DNA from: DATFDN01 sp035685165
GTDB lineage: Bacteria > Pseudomonadota > Alphaproteobacteria > Acetobacterales > Acetobacteraceae
Assembly (NCBI GenBank): GCA_035685165.1
Contig: DASRBI010000005.1
Span: 62,001 to 126,000, forward strand
Direction: 5' to 3'
DNA length: 64,000 nt
The notes beneath the pieces are model-generated. The model was not told the DNA's origin, made no database searches, and saw only the letters and a list, made by a program, of their open reading frames with translations. The translations under genes were made by a program, and so were the position numbers. Shown here one piece after another: positions 24,481-35,291 of the stretch. Each line of letters begins with the position of its first letter. Position 1 is the first letter of the stretch.

Positions 24481-25119
24481 ATGCGTTCGACCGGCAGCTC
24501 CGTTCGGCCGCCGGCGCCGCAAAGGGCGGCCCGGCTCGTGCTCTGGCTCGCGGGCCTCGGGCTCGCGCTCGCCGCGGCGCTGTTCGGGGTCGGCCTCTAT
24601 CTCTGGTTCAGCGGTCAGGCGGGAGCCTCGATCGGCGGCCCGTTCAGCCTCATCGACCAGTCGGGCCGGCGCGTCAGCGCGGCGTCGTTCCGCGGCAAAT
24701 ACATGCTGGTCTATTTCGGCTACACTTATTGTCCCGACGTCTGTCCGACGACGCTGACCGATGTGGCGGGCGCACTCGACAAGCTCGGCCCGAAGGCCGA
24801 TGCGATCGTGCCGATTTTCATCACGGTCGATCCTCAGCGGGACACGCCGGAGGTGCTGAAAACCTATGTGGCGGCGTTCTCGCCGCGTATCATCGGGCTG
24901 ACCGGCACACCGGCCGAGATCGACCAGGCGGAACGGGAGTACCACGTGTACGCCGCCAAGCACGTCACCGGCCCAGGCCCGAACGACTACGCGATGGACC
25001 ACAGTTCCTTCCTTTATCTGATGGGCCCGGACGGGCGGTTCATCACGCCGATCGATTCAGGGGCGAGCGCCGACGAGCTCGCGCAGCGGCTCGACCAAAT
25101 TGTGCGTCCGACTTCCTAA
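24481..25119 (+). CDS. SCO1/SenC-family copper protein
   Basis: Membrane-anchored thioredoxin-fold protein of about 212 residues facing the periplasm, involved in copper delivery to the CuA site of cytochrome c oxidase or in thiol redox. One N-terminal TM helix (about 21-41) is followed by the thioredoxin-like domain with YFGYTYCPDVCPTTL: Cys 84 and Cys 88 form the CxxxC copper site, and His 174 in MDHSSF is the third ligand. All three are present. The start at 24481 is preferred; the frame extends 15 codons further up but with no family-like sequence. The last 4 bases overlap the convergent threonine dehydratase gene. No oxidase genes are nearby. Confidence 0.92.
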   Translation: MRSTGSSVRPPAPQRAARLVLWLAGLGLALAAALFGVGLYLWFSGQAGASIGGPFSLIDQSGRRVSAASFRGKYMLVYFGYTYCPDVCPTTLTDVAGALDKLGPKADAIVPIFITVDPQRDTPEVLKTYVAAFSPRIIGLTGTPAEIDQAEREYHVYAAKHVTGPGPNDYAMDHSSFLYLMGPDGRFITPIDSGASADELAQRLDQIVRPTS

Positions 25120-26339
25120 ACGCGTCTCACCACATACCCATCCACCAGCGCCTCCATGATCGCCTCGGCATGGGCGGGGTCGCGCGCTTCCACCATCACC
25201 TCCAACTCGGCGGCCTGCACGGAGGAGGCAGCGAACAGGCGCTGGTGCGAGACCTCGATGATATTGCCGCCGGTGCCGCCGATCCGCCCGGCGATGTCGG
25301 CCAGCACGCCGGGCCGGTCGGGGATCTGCATGTGCAGCCGCAACAGCCGACCATCGCGCAGCAAGTTCCGCAGAAGCACGTTCGAGAGAATGCGCGCGTC
25401 GATATTGCCGCCGCACACCGGGATGCCGACACGCTTGCCGGCGAACCGGGCCGGATAGGTCAGCAGCGCCGCCAGCGCCGCCGCGCCGGCGCCTTCCGCC
25501 ACCAGCTTTGCGCCCTCGATCAGCAGGCCGATCGCCCGCTCGATCGCGGCTTCCGGCACTGTCAGCACTTCCAGCCCCAGCGCGCGGATGAGCGCCAGCG
25601 GGGTTTCGCCCACGTCGCGCACGGCAATGCCCTCGGCGATGGTCGGGCCGCCAACATCCACCGGCGCACCCGCCAGCCGCTGCGCCATCGCGGCATAGCT
25701 TTCCACCTCGACGCCGAGCACCTCAATCCCCGGCTTGCGGCCGAGTGCCGCGGTGGCACAGCCGGCAAGCAGCCCGCCGCCGCCCACAGGAACGATCAAC
25801 ACGTCGAGTTCCGGCGTGTCCTCCAAGAGTTCAAGCGCCATCGTGCCCTGGCCAGCCATCACGGCGGGATCATCGTAGGGGTGGATGAACACGAGCCCCT
25901 CGGCTTGAGCGAGCGTGCGGGCATGCGCCGCCGCGTCGGCCAGCGTTTCGCCCTCTAGCACCACCGTCGCGCCCCAGGCGGCCGTGCGCGTGACCTTGGT
26001 CGAGGGCGTGAAGGCGGGCATGACGATGGTCGCCCGTATGCCCAAGATCTGCGCGTGGCGCGCCACCGCCTGCGCGTGATTGCCCGCCGACATCGCGATC
26101 ACCCCGCGCCTTCGTTCATCGGCGGAGAGAAGCGCCAGCCGGTTCGCCGCGCCGCGCTCCTTGAAGGCGCCGGTCGCCTGCAGGTTCTCGAGCTTCAGCA
26201 CCGCGTCGGCGCCGCTCGCGCGCGCCAGCTCGGCGGAGCGCACGGCGGGAGTGCGGAGCACCTTGCCCCTGATGCGCGCCGCCGCCGCCTCGATGTCGGC
26301 AAGAGACAGCGCCGGCGCGGACGCCGCTGCGTCAGACAC
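25116..26339 (-). CDS. Threonine dehydratase (threonine ammonia-lyase) with C-terminal ACT-like domain
   Basis: PLP enzyme of 407 residues converting L-threonine to 2-oxobutanoate and ammonia, the entry step to isoleucine. The PLP lysine is in ATGAFKERGAANR (Lys 60); the phosphate-binding Gly loop is VPVGGGGLLAG; SAGNHAQ is the substrate/PLP contact. The C-terminal 75 residues (HMQIPDRPGVLADIAGRIGGTGGNI) form one ACT-type regulatory domain, as in the roughly 400-residue TdcB/IlvA2 class rather than the two-ACT biosynthetic IlvA of about 510 residues. A role in threonine catabolism or in isoleucine synthesis cannot be decided from sequence. It follows greA by 20 bases on the same strand. Confidence 0.92.
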   Translation of the reverse strand: MSDAAASAPALSLADIEAAAARIRGKVLRTPAVRSAELARASGADAVLKLENLQATGAFKERGAANRLALLSADERRRGVIAMSAGNHAQAVARHAQILGIRATIVMPAFTPSTKVTRTAAWGATVVLEGETLADAAAHARTLAQAEGLVFIHPYDDPAVMAGQGTMALELLEDTPELDVLIVPVGGGGLLAGCATAALGRKPGIEVLGVEVESYAAMAQRLAGAPVDVGGPTIAEGIAVRDVGETPLALIRALGLEVLTVPEAAIERAIGLLIEGAKLVAEGAGAAALAALLTYPARFAGKRVGIPVCGGNIDARILSNVLLRNLLRDGRLLRLHMQIPDRPGVLADIAGRIGGTGGNIIEVSHQRLFAASSVQAAELEVMVEARDPAHAEAIMEALVDGYVVRRV

Positions 26340-26359
26340 GAGCGGCTGCCTCGCCGCGC

Positions 26360-26833
26360 CTAGGCGTAGCGAACTTCCAGGATCTCGTAGGATCGGTCCC
26401 CACCCGGGGCGGGTACCGAGACCGTGTCGCCCGCCTTCTTGCCGATCAGGGCCTTGGCGAGCGGCGAGGAGATCGACAGCCGTCCCGATTTGATGTCGGC
26501 CTCGTACATGCCGACGATCTGGTAGGCGGATTCCTTCTCCGTCTCCTCATCCACGAGCCGAATGTGCGCGCCGAACTTGACAGCATCGCCCGACAAGCTG
26601 GACGGGTCGATCACCTCGGCCGAAGAGACGATCTCCTCCAACTCCGCGATGCGACCTTCGATGAAGCCCTGCCGTTCGCGCGCCGCGTGGTATTCCGCGT
26701 TCTCCGACAGATCGCCGTGCGTGCGCGCCTCAGCGATGGCGCGGATGATCGCCGGGCGTTCGACCGATTTGAGCTGGCGCAGTTCCTCCTCCAGCCGCTG
26801 CAATCCGGGGGCGGTCATCGGGAACTTGGGCAC
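26360..26833 (-). CDS. greA: Transcription elongation factor GreA
   Basis: 157-residue factor that rescues backtracked RNA polymerase by stimulating cleavage of the nascent RNA. The N-terminal coiled coil carries the tip acidic residues in ARTHGDLSENAEYHAAR, and the C-terminal domain has SPLAKALIGKKAGDTVSVPAPGG. The start is a GTG at 26833 (VPKFPMTAPGLQRLEEEL), with AAGGA 8 bases upstream; a longer in-frame start 43 codons earlier would run back into the carB 3' end and lacks family similarity. It lies 79 bases after carB on the same strand, matching the common carA-carB-greA order. Confidence 0.95.
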   Translation of the reverse strand: MPKFPMTAPGLQRLEEELRQLKSVERPAIIRAIAEARTHGDLSENAEYHAARERQGFIEGRIAELEEIVSSAEVIDPSSLSGDAVKFGAHIRLVDEETEKESAYQIVGMYEADIKSGRLSISSPLAKALIGKKAGDTVSVPAPGGDRSYEILEVRYA

Positions 26834-26912
26834 TTGGCGATCCTTCGATTGGCTGGTCGTAACGCAAGCACCGCCCGCACGCCCGGGCAAGCGCCCGGCC
26901 GCGGCGACGGGT

Positions 26913-30155
<3,243 letters not shown>

Positions 30156-30159
30156 CTGC

Positions 30160-30357
30160 TTACTTCAGCCTGTCGGGCTCGAGTGCATCTTCACGGCTTT
30201 CAGTCATTCTGTACATACTCCTCTGCATCCTTCCAATTGGGGCCTCGCCACTTCGCCTCGGTTCGAGAACTTGAATGCGAGGTGCCTCGATCTCGTCCAG
30301 TGCTTGGCCTAAAATTATCTGCCGTCGCAGCTCTTCTGCCCACTGCTTGACGAGCAA
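30160..30357 (-). CDS. Hypothetical 65-residue protein upstream of carB
   Basis: A short ORF with TTG start at 30357, ending 4 bases before the carB start. The product is charged (LVKQWAEELRRQIILGQALDEIEAPRIQVLEP), has an amphipathic helix at the N-terminus and no membrane segment. I do not recognise it. It may be real because of its tight spacing to carB, or it may be the back half of the preceding ORF split by a one-base frame change in the G-rich run at about 30360-30370. Function unknown. Confidence 0.35.
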   Translation of the reverse strand: MLVKQWAEELRRQIILGQALDEIEAPRIQVLEPRRSGEAPIGRMQRSMYRMTESREDALEPDRLK

Positions 30358-30358
30358 C

Positions 30359-30520
30359 TTACCCCCGCCCCAGAAAGCTTACCTTCCGTCTTCGTGCGCC
30401 CGTCATCACCCTGTTGAAATCAAGAGGTTCTTTGCTGCCCTGCTCCCCCAACTGAGCTTCTCGCGATCCCGCGTAAATCCAGAATTCTTGATGATCGGCG
30501 TCGGCTCCGGTGCCCTTCAT
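30359..30520 (-). CDS. Hypothetical 53-residue protein, possible front half of a frameshifted gene
   Basis: An ORF from an ATG at 30520 (MKGTGADADHQEFWIYAG...) that ends in a TAA at 30359-30361 within a GGGGCGGGGGTAAG stretch. One base less or more in that G run would join it to the following ORF and give a single protein of about 125 residues ending just before carB. The sequence is polar, without recognisable motifs. No good ribosome-binding site is seen. It could be a broken gene, programmed slippage or a sequencing error in a homopolymer. Confidence 0.3.
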   Translation of the reverse strand: MKGTGADADHQEFWIYAGSREAQLGEQGSKEPLDFNRVMTGARRRKVSFLGRG

Positions 30521-30575
30521 GCGCTCTGGACGACACAATGCCGGGCCACGCCTCTTCCAGGAGACTCTACCGCGC

Positions 30576-30836
30576 CTAACTCGGTTCAAGCTTCCAGAAG
30601 CAATGCAGCGCCCCAGCCTCAAGCCGCACTGGGTCACGCAAGATCCCTTCCTCGACGGCTTGTGCAACGGCGTTAGCCAAGTCGGCATCGGCGAAGGGAA
30701 CGCCCGTTCGCCGCCGAATTTCGGCAAACCCCTCCTCAGCAGTGTCGGCGCTTAGTCGCTCCCGAGCCGCGGCCAGAATAGCCTCGCGCGGTGAGGTGGC
30801 GCCAATAAAGCGACTATCGCGGTTTTGCCTGGACAC
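30576..30836 (-). CDS. Hypothetical 86-residue protein downstream of carA
   Basis: Small soluble protein, start GTG at 30836 by default because a stop codon lies a few codons upstream. It is mostly helical, with a region like a small winged helix (AEEGFAEIRRRTGVPFADADLANAVAQAVEEGILRD) followed by a compact tail LEAGALHCFWKLEP. I do not recognise the family. The start lacks a clear ribosome-binding site. The codon pattern is plausible for coding DNA, and the ORF lies between carA and carB on their strand. It might be a regulatory protein or a remnant of one. Confidence 0.45.
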   Translation of the reverse strand: MSRQNRDSRFIGATSPREAILAAARERLSADTAEEGFAEIRRRTGVPFADADLANAVAQAVEEGILRDPVRLEAGALHCFWKLEPS

Positions 30837-30999
30837 TGTCAGGCCCTACCGAACTCGGTGGTCCCAAAACAGCGCGCCCGAAGTGCGGGTCGCGCCACCA
30901 AAGCAACACAGGCAGAACGCGAGAAGCGCACCCAACCGGAACGGGACCGGGTCGCTGACGAGGGCGTACGGGTTGCTTCCTGGAATGGCCTTGGGTCCA

Positions 31000-32358
31000 T
31001 CACGCCCGTGCCGCCATCATGGAGACAAACCGCTGGAACAAGTGCCGGCTGTCCGTCGGGCCGGGGCTCGCTTCAGGGTGATATTGGACGCTGAAGGCCG
31101 GGCGGTCCTCGCACGCCAGCCCCTCGTTGGAGCCGTCGAACAGGCTGACATGCGTCGCCCGCGCCGATTTCGGCAATGAGCCCGTATCCACCGCGAAGCC
31201 GTGGTTCTGGCTGGTGATCTCCACCCGCCCAGTCGCCAAGTCCTTCACCGGCTGATTGGCTCCGCGATGGCCACGGGCCAGCTTGTAGGTGCGCGCACCG
31301 AGCGCCAGCGCGAGCAACTGATGCCCGAGGCAGATGCCGAACAGCGGCACTCCGCTCTCCAGCACGCCCCGGATCGCCGGCACCGCGTACTCGGCCGTCG
31401 CCGCCGGATCTCCCGGGCCGTTTGAAAGGAACACTCCGTCCGGGCGGTGGCGCAAAATCTCCCCCGCGGTGGCGGTCGCGGGTACGACCGTCACCCGGCA
31501 GCCCGCCGAGGCGAGGCAGCGCAGGATGTTGCGCTTGGCCCCGTAATCGACCGCCACGACGTGGTAGCGCGGGGCCGTCTGGCGCCCGCTACCGGCGGGC
31601 CACGCCCACAGCGTCTCGTCCCACTCGTAGGTCTGCCGGCAGCTTACCTCGCGGGCGAGGTCCATGCCTTCCAACCCCGGCCAAGCCGCCGCCTGGGCGC
31701 GCAGGGCTTCGAGGTCGATCCGGCCGTCCGCCGGATAGGCTAGCACGCCCGAGGGCGCGCCACCGTCGCGGATGCGGCTGGTCAGCGCCCGCGTGTCGAT
31801 CCCGGCAATCCCGGTGATCCCTTGGGCGCGCAGCCAGGTATCGAAACGCTGGTGCGCCCGCCAGTTTGAGGGGTCGGTCACGTCCTGCTTCACCGCCAGG
31901 CCGCGCGCGGCGATCGTGCCGGTTTCCGCATCCTCGGGATTGGCGCCCACATTGCCAATGTGGGGGAAGGTGAAGGTGATGATCTGCCCCGCATAGGACG
32001 GGTCGGTCAGCGTCTCCTGATAACCGGTCATGCCGGTGTTGAAGCAAACCTCGCCCACCGGCACCGGGTCGCGGGAAAACGCCCCGAAGCCACGGCCCCA
32101 GAACACCGTCCCGTCGGCCAGCACCAGCGCCGCGGTGGCGCCCGGCGGCCGGGGGCCCGCCTCGGTCGCCTCCGGTGAGAGGTCCGCGAGGGTCAGCCCC
32201 GTCGCCGCGATGATGACCGGCCAATGCTTGGCGGGAACCACGCCCGCTTGCCGCCATTTGCGAACCGCCTCGGTGCCGACCCCGGTGAGGCGCGCCGCCT
32301 GCTCCGCCCCGCCCAGCCGCTCGATCACATCATCCACGCCCACGACCATGCGCTGCAC
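31000..32358 (-). CDS. carA: Carbamoyl-phosphate synthase small subunit with N-terminal helix-turn-helix domain
   Basis: Glutamine amidotransferase subunit of 452 residues that supplies ammonia to CarB. The core from about residue 75 is a normal CarA: ALVLADGTVFWGRGFGA, CFNTGMTGYQETLTDPSY, the class I GATase triad with GICLGHQ (Cys 343) and QYHPEASPGP (His). Usual length is about 380. The extra 70 N-terminal residues read DVIERLGGAEQAARLTGVGTEAVRKWRQAGVVPAKHWPVIIAATGLTLADL, the pattern of a Cro/YdaS-type helix-turn-helix. No start codon exists between this region and the core, so the extension belongs to the protein. I recall NCBI using the name 'carph-isopro' for a small domain of this kind, but cannot verify it. 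It follows mscL by 56 bases. Confidence 0.95.
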   Translation of the reverse strand: MQRMVVGVDDVIERLGGAEQAARLTGVGTEAVRKWRQAGVVPAKHWPVIIAATGLTLADLSPEATEAGPRPPGATAALVLADGTVFWGRGFGAFSRDPVPVGEVCFNTGMTGYQETLTDPSYAGQIITFTFPHIGNVGANPEDAETGTIAARGLAVKQDVTDPSNWRAHQRFDTWLRAQGITGIAGIDTRALTSRIRDGGAPSGVLAYPADGRIDLEALRAQAAAWPGLEGMDLAREVSCRQTYEWDETLWAWPAGSGRQTAPRYHVVAVDYGAKRNILRCLASAGCRVTVVPATATAGEILRHRPDGVFLSNGPGDPAATAEYAVPAIRGVLESGVPLFGICLGHQLLALALGARTYKLARGHRGANQPVKDLATGRVEITSQNHGFAVDTGSLPKSARATHVSLFDGSNEGLACEDRPAFSVQYHPEASPGPTDSRHLFQRFVSMMAARA

Positions 32359-32414
32359 CTAGCGGAACGAACTTCCGCCTGCAAGAGGCATGAGGAGCTC
32401 GCGGAAAAAACTTC

Positions 32415-32888
32415 TCAGCTCCTCGGCGCGACGTGCGCGGTGTCGGGCGGCGCCGGGCCAATGTCCCCGCCGCAGTGCTTGCACCGGACCGCCGCCGGGG
32501 GGAGATCGTCGGAGAGGCACAGCGGGCAAGTCTTGGTCGGCGGTGGGTCGCCGAACACCACCTTCCCGGCCCGCGCCATTACGGTTTTGTAGGGCAGGAC
32601 GATGAGGAAATAGACGACCGCCATGAAGATAAGGAAGTAGATGATGGCGGAGATGAAGGCGCCGAGATTGAGATAGGTCCCCTCCCCGCCGCCGCTCACG
32701 AGCTGCCAGCCGAAGCCGGGCCCCGGAACCGCGCCCTTCACCGTGCCCTGGGCGGAGGCGATCAGCGGGTTGATGATATTGTCGGTGAATGCCTTGACGA
32801 GATTGCTGAACGCCAGCGCGACCACCAGGCCGACCGCGACGACGATCACGTCGCCGCGCATCAGGAAATTTTTGAACCCCCTCAGCAT
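32415..32888 (-). CDS. mscL: MscL-like mechanosensitive channel with C-terminal zinc ribbon
   Basis: 157-residue inner-membrane channel that opens under membrane tension to release solutes on osmotic downshock. The N-terminal GFKNFLMRGDVIVVAVGLVVALAFS with TM1 (about 14-36) and TM2 (about 76-98) are typical of MscL. Unusually, the C-terminus, which in most MscL is a short helical bundle, carries a zinc ribbon with Cys 121, Cys 124, Cys 136 and Cys 139. The start at 32888 has GGGAG 8 bases upstream; ATG at 32894 is an alternative. Together with the trehalose genes it fits an osmotic-stress lifestyle, but it is not linked to them. Confidence 0.9.
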   Translation of the reverse strand: MLRGFKNFLMRGDVIVVAVGLVVALAFSNLVKAFTDNIINPLIASAQGTVKGAVPGPGFGWQLVSGGGEGTYLNLGAFISAIIYFLIFMAVVYFLIVLPYKTVMARAGKVVFGDPPPTKTCPLCLSDDLPPAAVRCKHCGGDIGPAPPDTAHVAPRS

Positions 32889-33007
32889 CGCCATGGCTCC
32901 CGTTACTGATCGAAGGTACGGTCGAGTGGAGGACGTAATGCCAACCCGGCGCAAGCGCCCCTTGAATTGCCGTATGCTCAACGTCCATCACGATTCAAGG
33001 AGATGAC

Positions 33008-33469
33008 ATGGGCCTGCGCGAGCGGTTCTCGGACGAGCTGAAGGCGTCGATGAAGGCGGGCAACGCGCCGCGCACCTCCGCGCTACGGATGATCCTCGCC
33101 AAGCTAAAAGAGCTGGACATCGCCGCCCGCCCCAAGGGCGTGGACAAGGTGCCCGACCCGGAGGTGATCGCCATGCTGCGTGGCATGGTGAAATCGCGCC
33201 GCGAATCGGCCGACCTCTACCGGCAGGGCAACCGGCCCGATCTGGTTGACAAGGAGGAGGCGGAGATCGCGGTGATCGAGAGCTTCCTGCCGCAGCAGAT
33301 GGATGAGGGCGCCATGCGCGCGGCAGTCGATGAGGCGATTGCCGCGACCGGCGCCGCCGGCCCCAAGGACATGGGCAAGGTAATGGGCGCGCTGAAGGCG
33401 CGGCACGGCGCCGAGCTCGACATGGCCCGCGCCGGCCCGCTCGTGAAGGCGCGCCTCAGCGCCGGCTGA
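33008..33469 (+). CDS. GatB/YqeY domain protein
   Basis: 153-residue soluble helical protein of the YqeY family, related to the tRNA-interacting tail of GatB; the biological role is not settled. Typical features: an N-terminal GLRERFSDELKASMKAGN, ALRMILAKLKELDIA, YRQGNRPDLVDKEEAEIAVIESFLPQQM, and a C-terminal GPKDMGKVMGALKARHGAELD. AAGGAG lies 5 bases before the ATG. The stop overlaps the dnaG start by one base (TGATG). The yqeY-dnaG-rpoD order is the usual macromolecular synthesis cluster of many proteobacteria with yqeY in place of rpsU. Confidence 0.93.
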   Translation: MGLRERFSDELKASMKAGNAPRTSALRMILAKLKELDIAARPKGVDKVPDPEVIAMLRGMVKSRRESADLYRQGNRPDLVDKEEAEIAVIESFLPQQMDEGAMRAAVDEAIAATGAAGPKDMGKVMGALKARHGAELDMARAGPLVKARLSAG

Positions 33470-35250
33470 TGGCGCTGCCGCCCGGTTTCCTCGAAGAGCT
33501 CCGCCTGCGGATCCCGCTCGCGCCGCTGATCGGCCGGCGGGTGCGGATCGAGCGGGCGGGGCGGCAGTGGAGGGCGTGCTGCCCGTTTCACGGCGAGAAG
33601 ACGCCGAGCTTTTACATCTACGACGACCATTATCACTGCTTCGGCTGCGGCGCGCATGGCGATGCCATCCGCTTCGTCATGCAAAACGAGGGGATGAGCT
33701 TCCCCGAAGCCGTGGAGCGGCTGGCCGGGGAGGTGGGGCTCGAGGTGCCGAAGCCCTCGCCGGAAGCCGCCGCCGCTGAACGCCGCCGCCACACGCTGCA
33801 CGAGACGCTCGATCGGGCCGCGGCCTGGTTCCAGGAGCGGCTCTTTCTCTCCGAAGGCCGCCGGGCGCTCGATTACCTGCTCGGCAGGGGATTGTCGGAA
33901 CCGACCATCCGCGGCTTCGGCCTGGGCTGGGCCGGCTCCGGCCGGGGGGCGCTGAGCGGCGCCCTCCAGCGCGAGGGCATCGACCCGGACCTGATCGAAG
34001 CGGCCGGGCTGCTGCGTCCCGACCCCGAGGGCGGACGCCCGCGCGAGATGTTCTTCGAGCGCGTGATGTTCCCGATCCGCGACCGCGCCGGGCGCACCAT
34101 CAGCTTCGGCGGGCGCACCTTGGGCGACGGCCAGCCGAAATATCTGAACGGCCCCGAGACGGACGTTTTTTCCAAGCGCCGCACCCTCTTCGGCCTCGAC
34201 CGCGCCCGCGCCACCCGCGCCGAGCGGATCGTCGTCGTCGAGGGCTACATGGACGTGATCGCACTGCACCAGGCAGGGTTTCCGGGTGCGGTCGCGCCGC
34301 TCGGCACGGCGCTGACCGAGGAGCACCTGGAAGAGCTGTGGCGCCTTTCGCCCGCCCCGGTGCTCTGCTTCGACGCCGATGCGGCCGGGCGGCGCGCGGC
34401 ACTCCGCTCCGCCGAGCTGGCATTGCCCCGGCTCGCGCCGGACCGCACGCTGCGCTTCGTCCTACTGCCGGAGGGAGACGACCCCGACAGCTTCATCCGC
34501 CGTCGCGGCGCCCGCGATTTCGGGATCCTGCTCGAGACGCCCCGCTCGATGCCCGACACGCTCTATGCGTTGTGCCGCGAGGCAACGGGAGAGAACACGG
34601 CCGAACAGCGGGCCCAGTTGCGGACCCGGCTCTCCGCGCTCGCCGCGCGCATCCCGGATCGCGCTCTCGCAGGCGAGTACCGGGCGGCGATGCTGGATCG
34701 CTTCTTCGAGCGGCGCCGAGGCCGGGCCGCGGGCCCGGGACAAGGGGGCCGCACCATCGCGGCGCGTCCGGCGATCGCCGCGGAACGTGTCGCCGCCGGC
34801 CTGGCGCGTCAGCTCACTGCCGCCCTGCTGCGCTATCCCGGGCTCTTGCGCGATGTGGAGGACGCGTTCCGTTCGCTTGATCTGCCCGCCGACTGTGACC
34901 AGCTCAGAAAAGCGTTGCTGGAGTGGGCCGAACGGCCCGCCGCGCTTGACTCGCAGGAGCTGATGAACCACCTCACGAGCTCTGGATTGGCGGCGGCGGC
35001 GGAGGGACTTTTGGCAACAGAGTCAGTCCGCCTTTCGTTTTTTGCGCGCGGCGATGCGATGCCGGAAGAGGCCGAGGCTGGATGGTGGCACATCTTCGGT
35101 CTGATGAACCTGCCGCGTTTGCGCGCCGAGCTGGCCGGCGCCGAGGCCGATGCGGCCCACAGCCTGGATGCCCGCTCGCAACGCCGCCTGATCGCGCTGC
35201 GCGAGGCGGAGGCTCGGATTTTTGCCACGGATACGGACGAACCGGCCTGA
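33469..35250 (+). CDS. dnaG: DNA primase
   Basis: 593-residue primase that makes RNA primers for lagging-strand synthesis. An N-terminal CHC2 zinc domain (CPFH ... CFGC, about residues 40-61) is followed by the RNA polymerase core and Toprim domain with VVVEGYMDVIALHQAG (catalytic Glu) and LCFDADAAGRRAALR. The C-terminal third is the helicase-binding region and is less conserved. Length is normal. Translation is coupled to yqeY, and rpoD follows after 41 bases. Confidence 0.96.
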   Translation: MALPPGFLEELRLRIPLAPLIGRRVRIERAGRQWRACCPFHGEKTPSFYIYDDHYHCFGCGAHGDAIRFVMQNEGMSFPEAVERLAGEVGLEVPKPSPEAAAAERRRHTLHETLDRAAAWFQERLFLSEGRRALDYLLGRGLSEPTIRGFGLGWAGSGRGALSGALQREGIDPDLIEAAGLLRPDPEGGRPREMFFERVMFPIRDRAGRTISFGGRTLGDGQPKYLNGPETDVFSKRRTLFGLDRARATRAERIVVVEGYMDVIALHQAGFPGAVAPLGTALTEEHLEELWRLSPAPVLCFDADAAGRRAALRSAELALPRLAPDRTLRFVLLPEGDDPDSFIRRRGARDFGILLETPRSMPDTLYALCREATGENTAEQRAQLRTRLSALAARIPDRALAGEYRAAMLDRFFERRRGRAAGPGQGGRTIAARPAIAAERVAAGLARQLTAALLRYPGLLRDVEDAFRSLDLPADCDQLRKALLEWAERPAALDSQELMNHLTSSGLAAAAEGLLATESVRLSFFARGDAMPEEAEAGWWHIFGLMNLPRLRAELAGAEADAAHSLDARSQRRLIALREAEARIFATDTDEPA

Positions 35251-35291
35251 ACGGCCGGCGCTGACGGTTGGATAACGGAGTACCTGGAAGA

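Larger units (their letters stand above)
30156..30999. other. Compositionally odd spacer between carA and carB
   Basis: 844 bases between carA and carB, visibly lower in GC than the flanking genes, especially about 30160-30620. On the minus strand it holds three short ORFs, listed separately: 86 codons at 30576-30836, then 53 and 65 codons in adjoining frames. The remaining roughly 160 bases next to carA (30840-30999) show nothing I can identify. No transposase, integrase or terminal repeats were seen. The low GC, the poor start signals and the frame break suggest either recently acquired small genes or decaying sequence. Confidence 0.6.

Noticed and set aside
30275..30676. Plus-strand ORF of 133 codons in the carA-carB spacer
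   Set aside because: The product is Ser/Pro/Arg-rich without a start signal and looks random; the minus-strand frames fit better with carAB direction.
30840..30999. Possible tRNA or small RNA next to carA
   Set aside because: I looked for a cloverleaf around GGTGGTCCC...GCGCCACC but found no acceptor/T-arm pairing or T-loop consensus.
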